From contig NZ_LXSQ01000020.1 in NCBI RefSeq assembly GCF_001648475.1, positions 124,001 through 188,000 on the forward strand: a stretch of 64,000 bases of DNA. Direction: 5' to 3'. The notes below the pieces were generated by a model. The model was not told the DNA's origin. It searched no databases and was given only the letters and a program-made list of their open reading frames with translations. This DNA is from Eikenella halliae (GTDB lineage: Bacteria > Pseudomonadota > Gammaproteobacteria > Burkholderiales > Neisseriaceae). Of the stretch, positions 15,562 to 24,182 are shown piece by piece; the first letter of the stretch is position 1; the number at the start of each line of letters is the position of its first letter. Made by a program: the position numbers and the translations under genes.

Positions 15562-16917
15562 ATGTCCCTTCACTTTACCGAAATCCTCGAAACCATCCGC
15601 ATGGTGTCCGACCAAAACTTCGACGTGCGCACCATCACCATCGGCATCGACCTGCACGACTGCATTTCGCCGGACATCGACACGCTGAACCAAAACATCT
15701 ACAACAAAATCACCCGCATCGGCAAAGACCTGGTGCAGACGGCGCGGCATTTGTCCGCCAAATACGGCGTGCCGATTGTGAACCAGCGTATTTCCGTAAC
15801 GCCCATCGCCCAAATCGCGGCGGCCACGGGTGCGGACAGCTATGTTTCCATCGCGCAGACGCTGGACAAGGCGGCGAAAGCCATCGGCGTATCGTTTATC
15901 GGCGGCTTTTCCGCGCTGGTGCAGAAGGGCATGTCGCCCGCCGACCGCGTGCTGATTAGCAGCATTCCCGAAGCCATGAAAACCACCGACATCGTGTGCA
16001 GCTCCATCAACATCGGCAGCACGCGCGCGGGCATCAACATGGACGCGGTGAAACTGGCCGCCGACACGATAAAACGTACCGCTGACATCACGCCCGAAGG
16101 CTTCGGCTGCGCCAAAATCGTCGTGTTCTGCAACGCAGTAGAAGACAACCCCTTCATGGCGGGCGCGTTCCACGGCTCGGGCGAGGCGGACGCGATTATC
16201 AACGTGGGCGTGTCCGGCCCCGGCGTGGTGCAGGCTGCCTTAAAAGACTGCGACAGCCAAAACCTGACCGAAATCGCCGAAATCGTGAAGAAAACCGCGT
16301 TCAAAATCACGCGCGTGGGCGAACTCATCGGGCAGGAAGCGGCGAAAATGCTGGGCATCCCGTTCGGCATTTTGGATTTGTCGCTCGCGCCCACGCCCGC
16401 CGTCGGCGATTCCGTCGCCCGCATTCTGGAAGCCATGGGCCTGACCGTCTGCGGCACGCACGGAACGACCGCCGCACTCGCGCTGTTGAACGACGCGGTG
16501 AAAAAAGGCGGCATGATGGCTTCTTCCGCCGTGGGCGGGCTGAGCGGCGCGTTCATCCCCGTGTCGGAAGACGAAGGCATGATTGCGGCGGCGGAAAGCG
16601 GCATCCTGACGCTGGACAAATTGGAAGCCATGACCGCCGTGTGCTCCGTGGGTTTGGACATGGTGGCCGTGCCGGGCGACACCTCCGCCGCCACGATTGC
16701 CGGTATCATCGCCGACGAAGCCGCCATCGGCATGATTAACAGCAAAACCACCGCCGTGCGCATCATCCCCGTTACCGGCAAAGGCGTGGGCGAAAGCGTG
16801 GACTTCGGCGGCCTGTTGGGCTACGCGCCGATTATGCCCGTGAAGGAAGGAAGCTGCGAAGTGTTCGTGAACCGCGGCGGACGCATTCCCGCGTCGGTAC
16901 AGTCGATGAAGAATTAA
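15562..16917 (+). CDS. UPF0210 (PFL) family protein
   Basis: A 451-aa soluble protein matching UPF0210: N-terminal ILETIRMVSDQNFDVRTITIG, central SSINIGSTRAGINMDAV and GVSGPGVVQAALKDC, and C-terminal VAVPGDTSAATIAGIIADE. It is about the family length (near 450). The fold is related to the glycyl-radical enzyme superfamily by annotation, but no function is proven. A DUS ends on the base before the ATG, so no separate Shine-Dalgarno is visible. It pairs with the preceding ACT gene. Alanine is often GCG here, more than in neighbouring genes, which might hint at exchange with a related species. Confidence 0.9.
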   Translation: MSLHFTEILETIRMVSDQNFDVRTITIGIDLHDCISPDIDTLNQNIYNKITRIGKDLVQTARHLSAKYGVPIVNQRISVTPIAQIAAATGADSYVSIAQTLDKAAKAIGVSFIGGFSALVQKGMSPADRVLISSIPEAMKTTDIVCSSINIGSTRAGINMDAVKLAADTIKRTADITPEGFGCAKIVVFCNAVEDNPFMAGAFHGSGEADAIINVGVSGPGVVQAALKDCDSQNLTEIAEIVKKTAFKITRVGELIGQEAAKMLGIPFGILDLSLAPTPAVGDSVARILEAMGLTVCGTHGTTAALALLNDAVKKGGMMASSAVGGLSGAFIPVSEDEGMIAAAESGILTLDKLEAMTAVCSVGLDMVAVPGDTSAATIAGIIADEAAIGMINSKTTAVRIIPVTGKGVGESVDFGGLLGYAPIMPVKEGSCEVFVNRGGRIPASVQSMKN

Positions 16918-16922
16918 ACCAA

Positions 16923-16960
16923 AGGCTACCTGAAACCTTAGTTTGGTTTTCAGGTAGCCT
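16923..16960. terminator. DUS pair between the UPF0210 gene and trpA
   Basis: AGGCTACCTGAA (16923-16934) and TTCAGGTAGCCT (16949-16960) immediately after the UPF0210 stop. Confidence 0.65.
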
Positions 16961-16977
16961 CAGATATGGATGAAATC

Positions 16978-17760
16978 ATGAGCAAAATCAAACAAGTTTT
17001 TCAAAATACCGATGTACATAAAGCCTTGGTTGCCTACATCACCGCCGGCGACCCGAACCTTGAAACCACGCTGGAGCTGATGCACAGCCTGGCTACCAAC
17101 GGCGCGGACATCATCGAGCTGGGCGTGCCGTTTTCCGACCCGATGTCGGACGGCCCCACCATCCAGCGCGCCGCCGAACGCGCCTTGGCCAACGGAGTGG
17201 GTCTGGCCGACGTATTGGAAACCGTGCGCCGCTTCCGCCAAAGCAACCAATGCACGCCCGTGGTGCTGATGGGCTACCTGAATCCGATTCACAAAATGGG
17301 CTATGAGCCATTCGCCCGTGCCGCCAAAGCCGCTGGCGTGGACGGTGTGCTCACGGTGGACAGCCCGATTGAAACCGTAGCCCCGCTGCATAACGCACTC
17401 AAAGCCGCCGGGCTCGACACCATTTTCCTGGTCGCCCCCACCACCGGCGAGGAGCGGATGGCCGAAATTGCCAAGCTGGCTTCCGGTTTCGTGTATTACG
17501 TATCGCTCAAAGGCGTTACCGGCTCGGCCAGCCTGAACACCGCCGAAGTAGCGGAAAAAGTGGCCGTGCTGCGCCGCCATGTGCCGCTGCCGATTTGCGT
17601 GGGCTTCGGCATTTCCGATGCCGAGAGCGCGCGGCAAATCGCCGCCGTAGCCGACGGCGTGGTGATCGGCAGCCGCATTGTGAAAGAAATCGAAGCCAAC
17701 CCCGGCCGCGAAGCCGAAGCCGCGGGCAAACTGGTGAAAAGCCTGAAAGAAGCCGTTTAA
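16978..17760 (+). CDS. trpA: Tryptophan synthase alpha subunit
   Basis: A 260-aa TIM-barrel enzyme that cleaves indole-3-glycerol phosphate to indole and glyceraldehyde 3-phosphate. Catalytic Glu47 and Asp58 are in IIELGVPFSDPMSDGPTIQRA, equivalent to E. coli 49 and 60. FLVAPTTGEERM, YYVSLKGVTG and CVGFGISDAES are also present. MSKIKQVFQ is the natural start; an ATG 12 bp upstream (16966) is in frame. trpB is not in the window, so trpA is separated from its partner, as is usual in Neisseria. A DUS is read as GYLN (17273-17284). Confidence 0.95.
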   Translation: MSKIKQVFQNTDVHKALVAYITAGDPNLETTLELMHSLATNGADIIELGVPFSDPMSDGPTIQRAAERALANGVGLADVLETVRRFRQSNQCTPVVLMGYLNPIHKMGYEPFARAAKAAGVDGVLTVDSPIETVAPLHNALKAAGLDTIFLVAPTTGEERMAEIAKLASGFVYYVSLKGVTGSASLNTAEVAEKVAVLRRHVPLPICVGFGISDAESARQIAAVADGVVIGSRIVKEIEANPGREAEAAGKLVKSLKEAV

Positions 17761-17793
17761 GGCTACCTGAAAACCAAGTCGGACAACGAAGCC

Positions 17794-18327
17794 ATGGCTG
17801 CGGATACGGATATTGCTTTGGACAGCCTGCGTTGGGAAATCTGCCCCGATTTCGGCAACGATTGCCAGAGCGCAGGCATCAGCAGCGCCGATATCTACCT
17901 GAACGGCGCGGCATGGGGCAAATATTGGGCATGCTGGCCGCCCGCAGGCACGGGCGGGGCAAAATTGCTGCTTTCGCTCTACAACCCCGTGTTGCAGCGC
18001 CCCGATACGGCCATCCTGTTCCAATGTGCTGCCGGTTCAGGAATCTGCCTGCCGCTGGATGCCGACGAAAGCCCGTGGCCGGGCGATTCGTGGGGCAATC
18101 GCCCCATTCCTGCCGCCGAAGTGGCGCAATACGAAAAATACCGCTTCGCCCAACGGCTCGCCCGGCGCCTGACCATTCTCGACCCGGCCCTTGCCCGCTG
18201 CCTGAAACGGCTGCCCGGGCTTCATATCGACTTGGAAAACCTGTCGGCATACCGCGAGAGCGAAGGCTGCCATTATGTGCGGCAAGAGCGCTGGCTGCGC
18301 CTGCTGTCTGCCTTTGAGGCTACCTGA
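17794..18327 (+). CDS. Hypothetical protein ending in a DUS
   Basis: A 177-aa protein with no signal or membrane helix; Trp- and Cys-containing N-terminal half (LRWEICPDFGNDCQSAG) and a helical C-terminal half. I do not recognise a family. The last codons GAG GCT ACC TGA are the DUS itself, so the uptake sequence supplies the stop, and the next gene starts 2 bp later. It is likely cotranslated with the immunity-like gene that follows. Confidence 0.6.
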   Translation: MAADTDIALDSLRWEICPDFGNDCQSAGISSADIYLNGAAWGKYWACWPPAGTGGAKLLLSLYNPVLQRPDTAILFQCAAGSGICLPLDADESPWPGDSWGNRPIPAAEVAQYEKYRFAQRLARRLTILDPALARCLKRLPGLHIDLENLSAYRESEGCHYVRQERWLRLLSAFEAT

Positions 18328-18329
18328 AA

Positions 18330-18563
18330 ATGACACGAGACGAATTAATCGGCTTAGGGCAACGCATTTTGGCGGAAGAAGACGATGAAGTGTTGGACGG
18401 ATTGATGGCAGAGTTCGACCGCAATGTGCCCCATCCCGAAGGCAGCAGCCTGTTTTTCTACCCCGAAGGCTGGAACGCCCGCAGCGGCGGCCTGGCGGAT
18501 TACGCGCCCACGGCGGAAGAGGTGGTGGATGCCTGTTTGGCCTACCGCCCGATTTGCCTGTAA
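18330..18563 (+). CDS. Colicin/pyocin-type immunity protein
   Basis: A 77-aa acidic protein with the hallmark of the colicin E-type (Im) immunity family: VPHPEGSSLFFYPEGW, comparable to the HPSGSDLIYYP motif of Im proteins, after N-terminal helices DELIGLGQRIL and DDEVLDGLMAEF. Such proteins bind and block nuclease toxins. No toxin gene is adjacent, so this may be an orphan that protects against neighbours. The length (77 versus about 85) is in range. The start follows a DUS with AAA between. Confidence 0.75.
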   Translation: MTRDELIGLGQRILAEEDDEVLDGLMAEFDRNVPHPEGSSLFFYPEGWNARSGGLADYAPTAEEVVDACLAYRPICL

Positions 18564-18698
18564 AACCGCCGCCCGCAGCCGGGAAAATCCTTGCGGTCTT
18601 TACAAAACTTGCCTAAACCGCCGCTATTGGCTACTATCCCGCCCGGCTGTTGCCCCGAGTGGCAAACCAAACCTAATTAGGAGCAAATGGAGTAAATC

Positions 18699-19562
18699 AT
18701 GAGTTGGCTCGATAAAATCCTCCCCCCGAAAATCAAACGCGAAGACAGCGGTAAATCCGGCGTGCCGGAAGGCCTGTGGCGCAAATGCCCGGCCTGCTCC
18801 GAAGTGCTGTATGCCTCCGATTTGGAACAGAATCATCAAGTTTGCCCCAAGTGCAACCACCACAACCCGCTCAGCGCCCGCGAGCGGCTGGATCTGCTGT
18901 TAGACGAAGCAGGCCGCGAAGAAATCGGCGCCGAGGTGAAGCCCACCGATATCCTGAAATTCAAAGACAGCAAAAAATATCCCGACCGCCTCAGCGCGGC
19001 GCGCAAAGCCACCGGCGAGAACGATGCCTTGGTGGTGATGAAAGGCGAAATGGACGGGCTGCCCGTGGTGGTGGCTGCGTTTGAATTCCGCTTTATCGGC
19101 GGTTCGATGGGCTCGGTGGTGGGCGAACGTTTCGCGCGCGGCGTGCGCGAGGCGGCGGAAAACGGCTGCTCCTTCATCTGCGTGGCCGCTTCCGGCGGGG
19201 CGCGGATGCAGGAAGGCCTGAGCTCGCTGATGCAGATGACCAAAACCAGCGCCGTGCTGCACCTGTTGAGCGACAAGCAGCTGCCCTTTATTTCCGTGCT
19301 TACTGACCCGACCATGGGCGGCGTTTCTGCCAGCTTTGCCTTTTTGGGTGACGTGGTGCTGGCCGAGCCGAACGCGCTGGTGGGCTTTGCCGGCCCGCGC
19401 GTGATCGAGCAGACTGTGCGCGAAAAGCTGCCCGAAGGCTTCCAGCGCGCCGAATTCCTGCTGGAGAAAGGCGCCATCGACCAAATTGTGGACCGCCGCG
19501 AAATGAAAGCGCGCATCGCCAAACTCATCCGCCTGCTGCGCAACCAGCCGGTGGCGGCTTAG
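18699..19562 (+). CDS. accD: Acetyl-CoA carboxylase carboxyltransferase, beta subunit
   Basis: A 287-aa subunit of the enzyme making malonyl-CoA for fatty acid synthesis. The N-terminal zinc ribbon is complete, with Cys30, Cys33, Cys49 and Cys52. The crotonase-like body carries GSMGSVVGERFARG, SGGARMQEGLSSLMQM and DPTMGGVSASFA. In many Proteobacteria accD is next to trpA/trpB; here two small genes separate them. A clear terminator follows. Confidence 0.96.
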   Translation: MSWLDKILPPKIKREDSGKSGVPEGLWRKCPACSEVLYASDLEQNHQVCPKCNHHNPLSARERLDLLLDEAGREEIGAEVKPTDILKFKDSKKYPDRLSAARKATGENDALVVMKGEMDGLPVVVAAFEFRFIGGSMGSVVGERFARGVREAAENGCSFICVAASGGARMQEGLSSLMQMTKTSAVLHLLSDKQLPFISVLTDPTMGGVSASFAFLGDVVLAEPNALVGFAGPRVIEQTVREKLPEGFQRAEFLLEKGAIDQIVDRREMKARIAKLIRLLRNQPVAA

Positions 19563-19580
19563 TTGGGAGAGATACGAAGG

Positions 19581-19610
19581 GAAACAGGCCGGAGCACTCC
19601 GGCCTGTTTT
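19581..19610 (+). terminator. Rho-independent terminator of accD
   Basis: AAACAGGCCGGAG and CTCCGGCCTGTTTT form a perfect 13-bp stem with a CA loop, followed by T residues. Confidence 0.9.
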
Positions 19611-19680
19611 GCCGTTTTGGAGAGGCTACCTGAAAAAGCAGGGGGAGCGATTTAAAACCCTTCCCATACCCATCGGATTG

Positions 19681-19717
19681 AGGCTACCTGAAACTGGAAA
19701 GCAGCTTTCAGGTAGCC
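19681..19717. repeat. Inverted DUS pair
   Basis: AGGCTACCTGAA (19681-19692) and TTCAGGTAGCC (19707-19717), upstream of the next gene. A separate DUS precedes it (19623-19634). No gene lies between 19563 and 19772. Confidence 0.6.
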
Positions 19718-19772
19718 CCTCAAACCGCCTGCCTCCGATATAATCCCATCCGTTGTGTGCCGAGGAAACCGA

Positions 19773-21170
19773 ATGAAACGCCTATTGAAACGCCCGCTGC
19801 GTGTGGTCATCCTGATTTTGGCTGCCGTTGCCATCCTGTATGGCGTATCCGAATGGCTGAAACAGCGAGAAATCCGTGCCGCCGAAGCCGACCTGGTCTT
19901 GCTGGCCGCCCCGCCCGCGCCGTCGCCGTCCGTGAAAAACGGCATAGACGCGCTGTGGCTGCTGGAATACCGCACCGCCAGCGATGACGAACGCGCCGAT
20001 TTGATGCGCCGCTTCGGCAAAGCCATTCAATACGATAACGATGCTTCGGCGAAATATCCGGAATTGGCGGCCAAGTACCTGTCGCCATCCGACGACATCT
20101 TGACATTCAACGGCACGGCGGAGGAATACCTGGCTGAAATCCGCGCGAACTTGCCGAAATACCGCGTCGAGGCGGCAAAACAGGCCGAACTGTTTGCCAA
20201 TGTGGATAATCTGGCCAATTACGACACCTTCGCCCCGCGCGACTGGCCGAACAACGAGGAGGATTTTCTCAAAATACGCCTGCCCCGTTTTCAGTTTGTC
20301 GCCATCAGCCATACCCTTGCCGCGCTGGATTGGGCGCAGGGCAGGGAAAACGAAGCTTGGCTGCGCGTCTGCCGCAACATCAAAACCGGCCGCAGCCTGC
20401 TGAACAGCCGCCCCGGCCTGATTTTCCCCATGATCGGCAACGCCCTTATCCGCCGCAACACCGGCTTGGCGGCGCAAATGCTGTATGAAAAGCCCGAATG
20501 GGCCAACCGCCTGCCCGCCGAATGCGGCGGTATGTTTGAGGTGTTGGACGAGCGGGAGCAAAGCCTTTGTTTGGCGATGAAGGACGAATTCCGCATGGCT
20601 ATCAACCTGTCCATAAAACTGGAAGGCAAAGGACGGCAACTGATGCAGGTGCAGGAATGGCGGGAATTGATGGCTTTGGGCGGAGAACAAAGCGATGCCG
20701 CCGACGATTTCGTGCTGTTGGTTTTGCCGCGTTTCGATGCGGTGCACAGTTTGGCCATGGCCGCGCCGCATTATGCCGCTTTCTGCAAACCCGCCGCTAC
20801 TGCCGTTTTGCAGGCAGACCGAAAAGCGCAGTGGTCGCAGCCGACTGCCAAAACGTTTGCCCGGAAATGGGCATGTCTGAGCAACAGCGTAGGCTGCCGG
20901 TACGTTGATCAGGCCATACCTTTGTTTGATGCCTTTGTTTCCCGCCTGCAAGATACCGCCATGCAGCAGCGTGCCTTTAACGCGGCCTTGGCCTTATACC
21001 GCCTGCCCGCCGGCCAGCGCCGCGCCGCCTTGGATAAGGTTTTGGCCGAACATTCCTCCCCGTCGCGCAATTTGAGCTGGAATGAGCAGGAGCGGATGAT
21101 TTATTTCGATGCATACAACCTAAACAAGACTCCAGACCCGATTCCGGTTAACCTGAATGCTGGAAAATAG
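19773..21170 (+). CDS. Hypothetical protein with N-terminal membrane anchor
   Basis: A 465-aa protein; start at MKRLLKRPLRVVIL after GAGGAA. A single N-terminal hydrophobic helix (about residues 8-26) is followed by a large, mostly helical, soluble part rich in Ala, Leu and Arg, so it is probably an inner-membrane protein with a periplasmic body. ILGNSRPGL-like or other catalytic motifs are not evident. I do not recognise the family. It stands alone between accD and the convergent Tli4-like gene. Confidence 0.7.
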   Translation: MKRLLKRPLRVVILILAAVAILYGVSEWLKQREIRAAEADLVLLAAPPAPSPSVKNGIDALWLLEYRTASDDERADLMRRFGKAIQYDNDASAKYPELAAKYLSPSDDILTFNGTAEEYLAEIRANLPKYRVEAAKQAELFANVDNLANYDTFAPRDWPNNEEDFLKIRLPRFQFVAISHTLAALDWAQGRENEAWLRVCRNIKTGRSLLNSRPGLIFPMIGNALIRRNTGLAAQMLYEKPEWANRLPAECGGMFEVLDEREQSLCLAMKDEFRMAINLSIKLEGKGRQLMQVQEWRELMALGGEQSDAADDFVLLVLPRFDAVHSLAMAAPHYAAFCKPAATAVLQADRKAQWSQPTAKTFARKWACLSNSVGCRYVDQAIPLFDAFVSRLQDTAMQQRAFNAALALYRLPAGQRRAALDKVLAEHSSPSRNLSWNEQERMIYFDAYNLNKTPDPIPVNLNAGK

Positions 21171-21262
21171 GGTGCAGCTGGTCTGAGGAAAGATAAGCTG
21201 CTGTCAGACCAATTTGCCTGCGCCAAGGAAGGCGGTAATAGCTGTGCTACACCCGACAAATG

Positions 21263-21303
21263 AAGGCTACCTGAAACAGAAAAACTGTTTCAGGTAGCCT
21301 TTT
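21263..21303. terminator. Bidirectional DUS terminator between convergent genes
   Basis: AAGGCTACCTGAAACAG and CTGTTTCAGGTAGCCTTTT form a 17-bp stem with a 5-nt A-rich loop, exactly between two converging genes. Confidence 0.85.
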
Positions 21304-21318
21304 GCTTGGGTTGCCGGG

Positions 21319-22398
21319 TTATTCCACCGGTTTGAGGGTGGTCAGGACAGTGTCCCAAATAGCGAAGATTTCCTGCTGGCTGCGTTTGGTGCCGTCGAAG
21401 GTTTCGGTGCCGAAGGGCATCATCACGAGGAGGTGGTCGCTTTCGCGCTCCCATCTAAGCAGGTAGTGGTTGCCGTCCCAGCGGCTGATTTTTTCGTAGC
21501 CGGGCATGCCGTTGATGGTGCGCGGGCCTTGGCGGACGGCGTGGGCGGTGAGCGATTGCATAAAGCCTTTAAAGCCTTCGGTGTCGGGATGGTTGCGGCT
21601 GTTGGCGATGGAGGCGCTGCGCGGGTTGCGGCCTTGTACGATGAAGATGTAGGTGTCGTCTTGGCCGGTGAAATAAACGCTGGTGCTGGCTTTAAAGGGG
21701 GTATCGCCGTTGTCGGCAAAAAAGCCGTCGGGGATGCATACGCCTTTACGGCGCGGCACTTCGTATGGCTGGCGTTCGCGCAGGCGGGAGGTGAGCTCTC
21801 GGCGCATTTCCTGCGTTGCCTTGTCGAGCAGCGGGAGTTCCTGCTGCCGCCAGTTGTGTGGTTCTGTACCGCCCGGGGTGGGGATTTTTAATTCGCCGTC
21901 GGTATGGAAACCGCCGTTTGGGCCGAGTTTGACGATGAGCTCAGCGTCGTAGCGGATGCCGAGGTTCGAACTCAGGCGGCTGCCGTCGAACATGGGGGTT
22001 TTGCGGGTGAATTGCAGGAAGGCGCGGCCGGGGATGAGCTCGCGCTCGCCGATATAACCTTCACCATGGCCGGTACGCCGATCGAAATAGCGGTTAAATC
22101 CACCTTGCCGCCTTTGGGTGAGGATGACGTTGAGGAAACGCCAATCGTCGGCGTAGTGTTTGATATGCCAGCCGTTGTAGTGGTAGTTTTCAGTTTGGCC
22201 TTGGTCTCTTGAGCCGTAGCGGCGTTCGGCGGGCAGGCGCATTTGCACGCGGCCGGCGCAGTAGGGCTGGGCAGTCCAATAGGCGGTGTTGATCATGGAG
22301 GTGTCGGTGGGTTGGTTGGCAGCGGGCGGGGGCAGGGGGTTGCCGGCACAGGCAGCGAGCAGCAGGGCGGTGATGGGTAGGCGGATGGGTGTGCGCAT
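21319..22398 (-). CDS. Lipoprotein resembling T6SS immunity protein Tli4
   Basis: A 359-aa predicted lipoprotein (signal LPITALLLAAC). The mature part carries QPYCAGRVQMRLPAERRYG and ends in a C-terminal FGTETFDGTKRSQQEIF region. The order (Cys-Gly-Arg start of the mature region, two beta-rich halves, PDGFFADNGDTPF in the middle) resembles Tli4-type immunity lipoproteins against phospholipase effectors. I am not certain of this match. There is no effector or VgrG gene nearby. The C-terminal fold could also be a general periplasmic binding domain. Confidence 0.55.
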   Translation of the reverse strand: MRTPIRLPITALLLAACAGNPLPPPAANQPTDTSMINTAYWTAQPYCAGRVQMRLPAERRYGSRDQGQTENYHYNGWHIKHYADDWRFLNVILTQRRQGGFNRYFDRRTGHGEGYIGERELIPGRAFLQFTRKTPMFDGSRLSSNLGIRYDAELIVKLGPNGGFHTDGELKIPTPGGTEPHNWRQQELPLLDKATQEMRRELTSRLRERQPYEVPRRKGVCIPDGFFADNGDTPFKASTSVYFTGQDDTYIFIVQGRNPRSASIANSRNHPDTEGFKGFMQSLTAHAVRQGPRTINGMPGYEKISRWDGNHYLLRWERESDHLLVMMPFGTETFDGTKRSQQEIFAIWDTVLTTLKPVE

Positions 22399-22428
22399 GC
22401 GGTTTTCCTTATGTGGGATTAGAGTTTG

Positions 22429-22454
22429 AGGCTACCTGAAAGTTTCAGGTAGCC
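22429..22454. repeat. Tight inverted DUS pair upstream of the Tli4-like gene
   Basis: AGGCTACCTGAA and TTCAGGTAGCC with only AGT between them. Confidence 0.6.
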
Positions 22455-22506
22455 GGTAGTGTGGTTGAGGGTATTCATTGGCGCTAATTCATACTGAAGT
22501 ACAGCA

Positions 22507-22539
22507 AAAGGCTACCTGAAACTTTTCAGGTAGCCTTTA
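22507..22539. terminator. DUS terminator of proQ
   Basis: AAAAGGCTACCTGAAA and TTTCAGGTAGCCTTT with a CT loop, 12 bp beyond the proQ stop; T-rich on the minus strand. Confidence 0.8.
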
Positions 22540-22551
22540 TGGGTCGTAGAT

Positions 22552-23034
22552 TTATTCGGCTGCCGGGGCGGCAGAGGTTTCTGCGACGGGGGCAGCAGTT
22601 TCCACTATGGCTTCGGCGGGCTGTTCGGCAACGGCGGCTTCAGCCTCGGCCGCTTGTTGTTCGGCCTGCTTGGCGGCTTGGCGGGCAAGCATTTCCTGCA
22701 CAGCGGGGTGCTGCTGGGCGATGGCCTGCTCTTCGGGGCTGACTTCGCCTTTGAAGCGGTTGTTCAAATCGAAGCGCTTGCCGCCGCGTGCCAGCGATTT
22801 GAGGTAGCGCGGGCGGCGGCAGTGGTTGGAAAGCACGCGGGCGATCAGGGCGGGGTCGTATTGGGGCAGGGCGGCAACGAGGTCTTTGTCGATGCCCAAG
22901 GCTAAAGGTTTGAAGCGTTTGAATACGTCGTATTTGCCGTAGATGTGGTCGGCAATCAGATCGGTTTGCTTCTTCTTGCTCATGGTCTGCACGGCAGATT
23001 TGAGGGCGGCTCCCAAGGCGGTTTCTTGTGTCAT
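22552..23034 (-). CDS. proQ: ProQ/FinO-family RNA chaperone
   Basis: A 160-aa global RNA-binding protein. The FinO domain occupies about residues 1-105 (SKKKQTDLIADHIYGKYDVF, VLSNHCRRPRYLKSLARGGKR). A low-complexity tail rich in Ala, Glu and Gln replaces the E. coli linker and C-terminal domain, giving the minimal ProQ type described in Neisseria. The start at MTQETALG is preferred; an upstream frame of 35 residues looks non-coding. A DUS variant lies inside the RYLKS coding region. Confidence 0.9.
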   Translation of the reverse strand: MTQETALGAALKSAVQTMSKKKQTDLIADHIYGKYDVFKRFKPLALGIDKDLVAALPQYDPALIARVLSNHCRRPRYLKSLARGGKRFDLNNRFKGEVSPEEQAIAQQHPAVQEMLARQAAKQAEQQAAEAEAAVAEQPAEAIVETAAPVAETSAAPAAE

Positions 23035-23288
23035 GGCAGGTTCTCGGTTAGTGGGGTAGTGGGTGGATTGTGGCACAGCTTGGCAGTTTTGGCGAACAAT
23101 CCTTACGTTTTTGCCGGTTTGTGCGGCTTTGTCTGGCAATAATTGCTATTTTGCCAGACGGCGGGTGTTGCTTTCAGGTAGCCTGAATAGCGTGGATTTT
23201 GCAGCTGAAGCCTTTCTTTCATGCAGGGCAGCACTCTGCAAGAGTTCAGCCAGTACGCGGCCCAAACGGGCTAAGCAAGCAGTTTCAG

Positions 23289-23777
23289 CTATTCGGTTTC
23301 GGGCAGCTCCATGGTCAGCACGGTTTGGCGCTGGGTTTCGCGGAAATCGGCGAGTTTTTGCGCGATAGCGGCATCGTGATTGGCAAGCAGGGCGGCGGCA
23401 AACAGGGCGGCATTGGCGGCACCGGCTTCGCCGATGGCGAAGGTGGCCACGGGGATGCCTTTGGGCATCTGCACGATGGAGAGCAGGGAATCTTCGCCGC
23501 GCAAATATTTGCTGGGCACGGGCACGCCGAGCACGGGCAGGGTGGTTTTGGCGGCCACCATGCCGGGCAGATGGGCAGCACCGCCGGCACCGGCAATGAT
23601 GGCCTGCAGGCCGCGCTCGCGGGCGGTTTCGGCGTATTCAAACATCAAGTCGGGCGTGCGGTGGGCGGAAACCACGCGGGTTTCGTAGGCGATGCCGAAT
23701 TGTTTGAGTATGGCGGCGGCGTGCTGCATCACGGCCCAATCGCTGTTGCTGCCCATGATGATGCCGATTTGAGTCAT
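23289..23777 (-). CDS. purE: PurE, N5-carboxyaminoimidazole ribonucleotide mutase
   Basis: A 162-aa class I PurE of the purine pathway. GSNSDWAVM, SAHRTPDLMFEYAETA and IAGAGGAAHLPGMVAAKT form the active site. The partner purK is not in the window. The 254-bp gap to proQ (23035-23288) contains a DUS (about 23170-23182) and no clear gene. Confidence 0.96.
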   Translation of the reverse strand: MTQIGIIMGSNSDWAVMQHAAAILKQFGIAYETRVVSAHRTPDLMFEYAETARERGLQAIIAGAGGAAHLPGMVAAKTTLPVLGVPVPSKYLRGEDSLLSIVQMPKGIPVATFAIGEAGAANAALFAAALLANHDAAIAQKLADFRETQRQTVLTMELPETE

Positions 23778-23840
23778 TTAGTGTTCCTTGTGGTTTGGAG
23801 GTAAGAGGCTACCTGAAAAATATTGGCCATGGTGCGGCGG

Positions 23841-24080
23841 CTAAATCAGGCCGTAGGCACTGAGCTTTTTGCGCAGGGTGTTGCGGTTTAGGCCGAGCAC
23901 TTGGGCGGCTTTGGATTGGTTGCCTTCGCAATGCGCCATCACGCAGCGCAAAAGTGGCAGTTCTACTTGCTGCAACACCATTTGATACACGTCGTGCGCC
24001 GGTTGGCCGTCGAGATCGGTAAAGTATTGCTGCAGGCTGTTTTCGATGCAAGCAGTGATATGGCTGTTCTGACGGAGCAT
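23841..24080 (-). CDS. fis: Fis family DNA-binding protein
   Basis: A 79-aa nucleoid protein, shorter than E. coli Fis (98). The C-terminal helix-turn-helix GNQSKAAQVLGLNRNTLRKKL is typical; the N-terminal dimerisation helices are shortened. It is downstream of dusB, the classical dusB-fis operon order of gammaproteobacteria, conserved here in Neisseriaceae. A DUS lies between its stop and purE (23807-23818). Confidence 0.93.
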   Translation of the reverse strand: MLRQNSHITACIENSLQQYFTDLDGQPAHDVYQMVLQQVELPLLRCVMAHCEGNQSKAAQVLGLNRNTLRKKLSAYGLI

Positions 24081-24182
24081 TTTGCTCTCCTTTTATTATT
24101 GTGGTGTAAAAACGGGGTGGCAAACCGGTGTGTGATGCGGCAGCGGATGCCGCCAGTTTCCCTTGGTGCGGTTTGCGGTGTT

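Noticed and set aside
15840..16781. A 313-aa minus-strand frame opposite the UPF0210 gene
   Set aside because: Low-complexity antisense translation rich in Ser, Met and Pro; UPF0210 motifs are intact.
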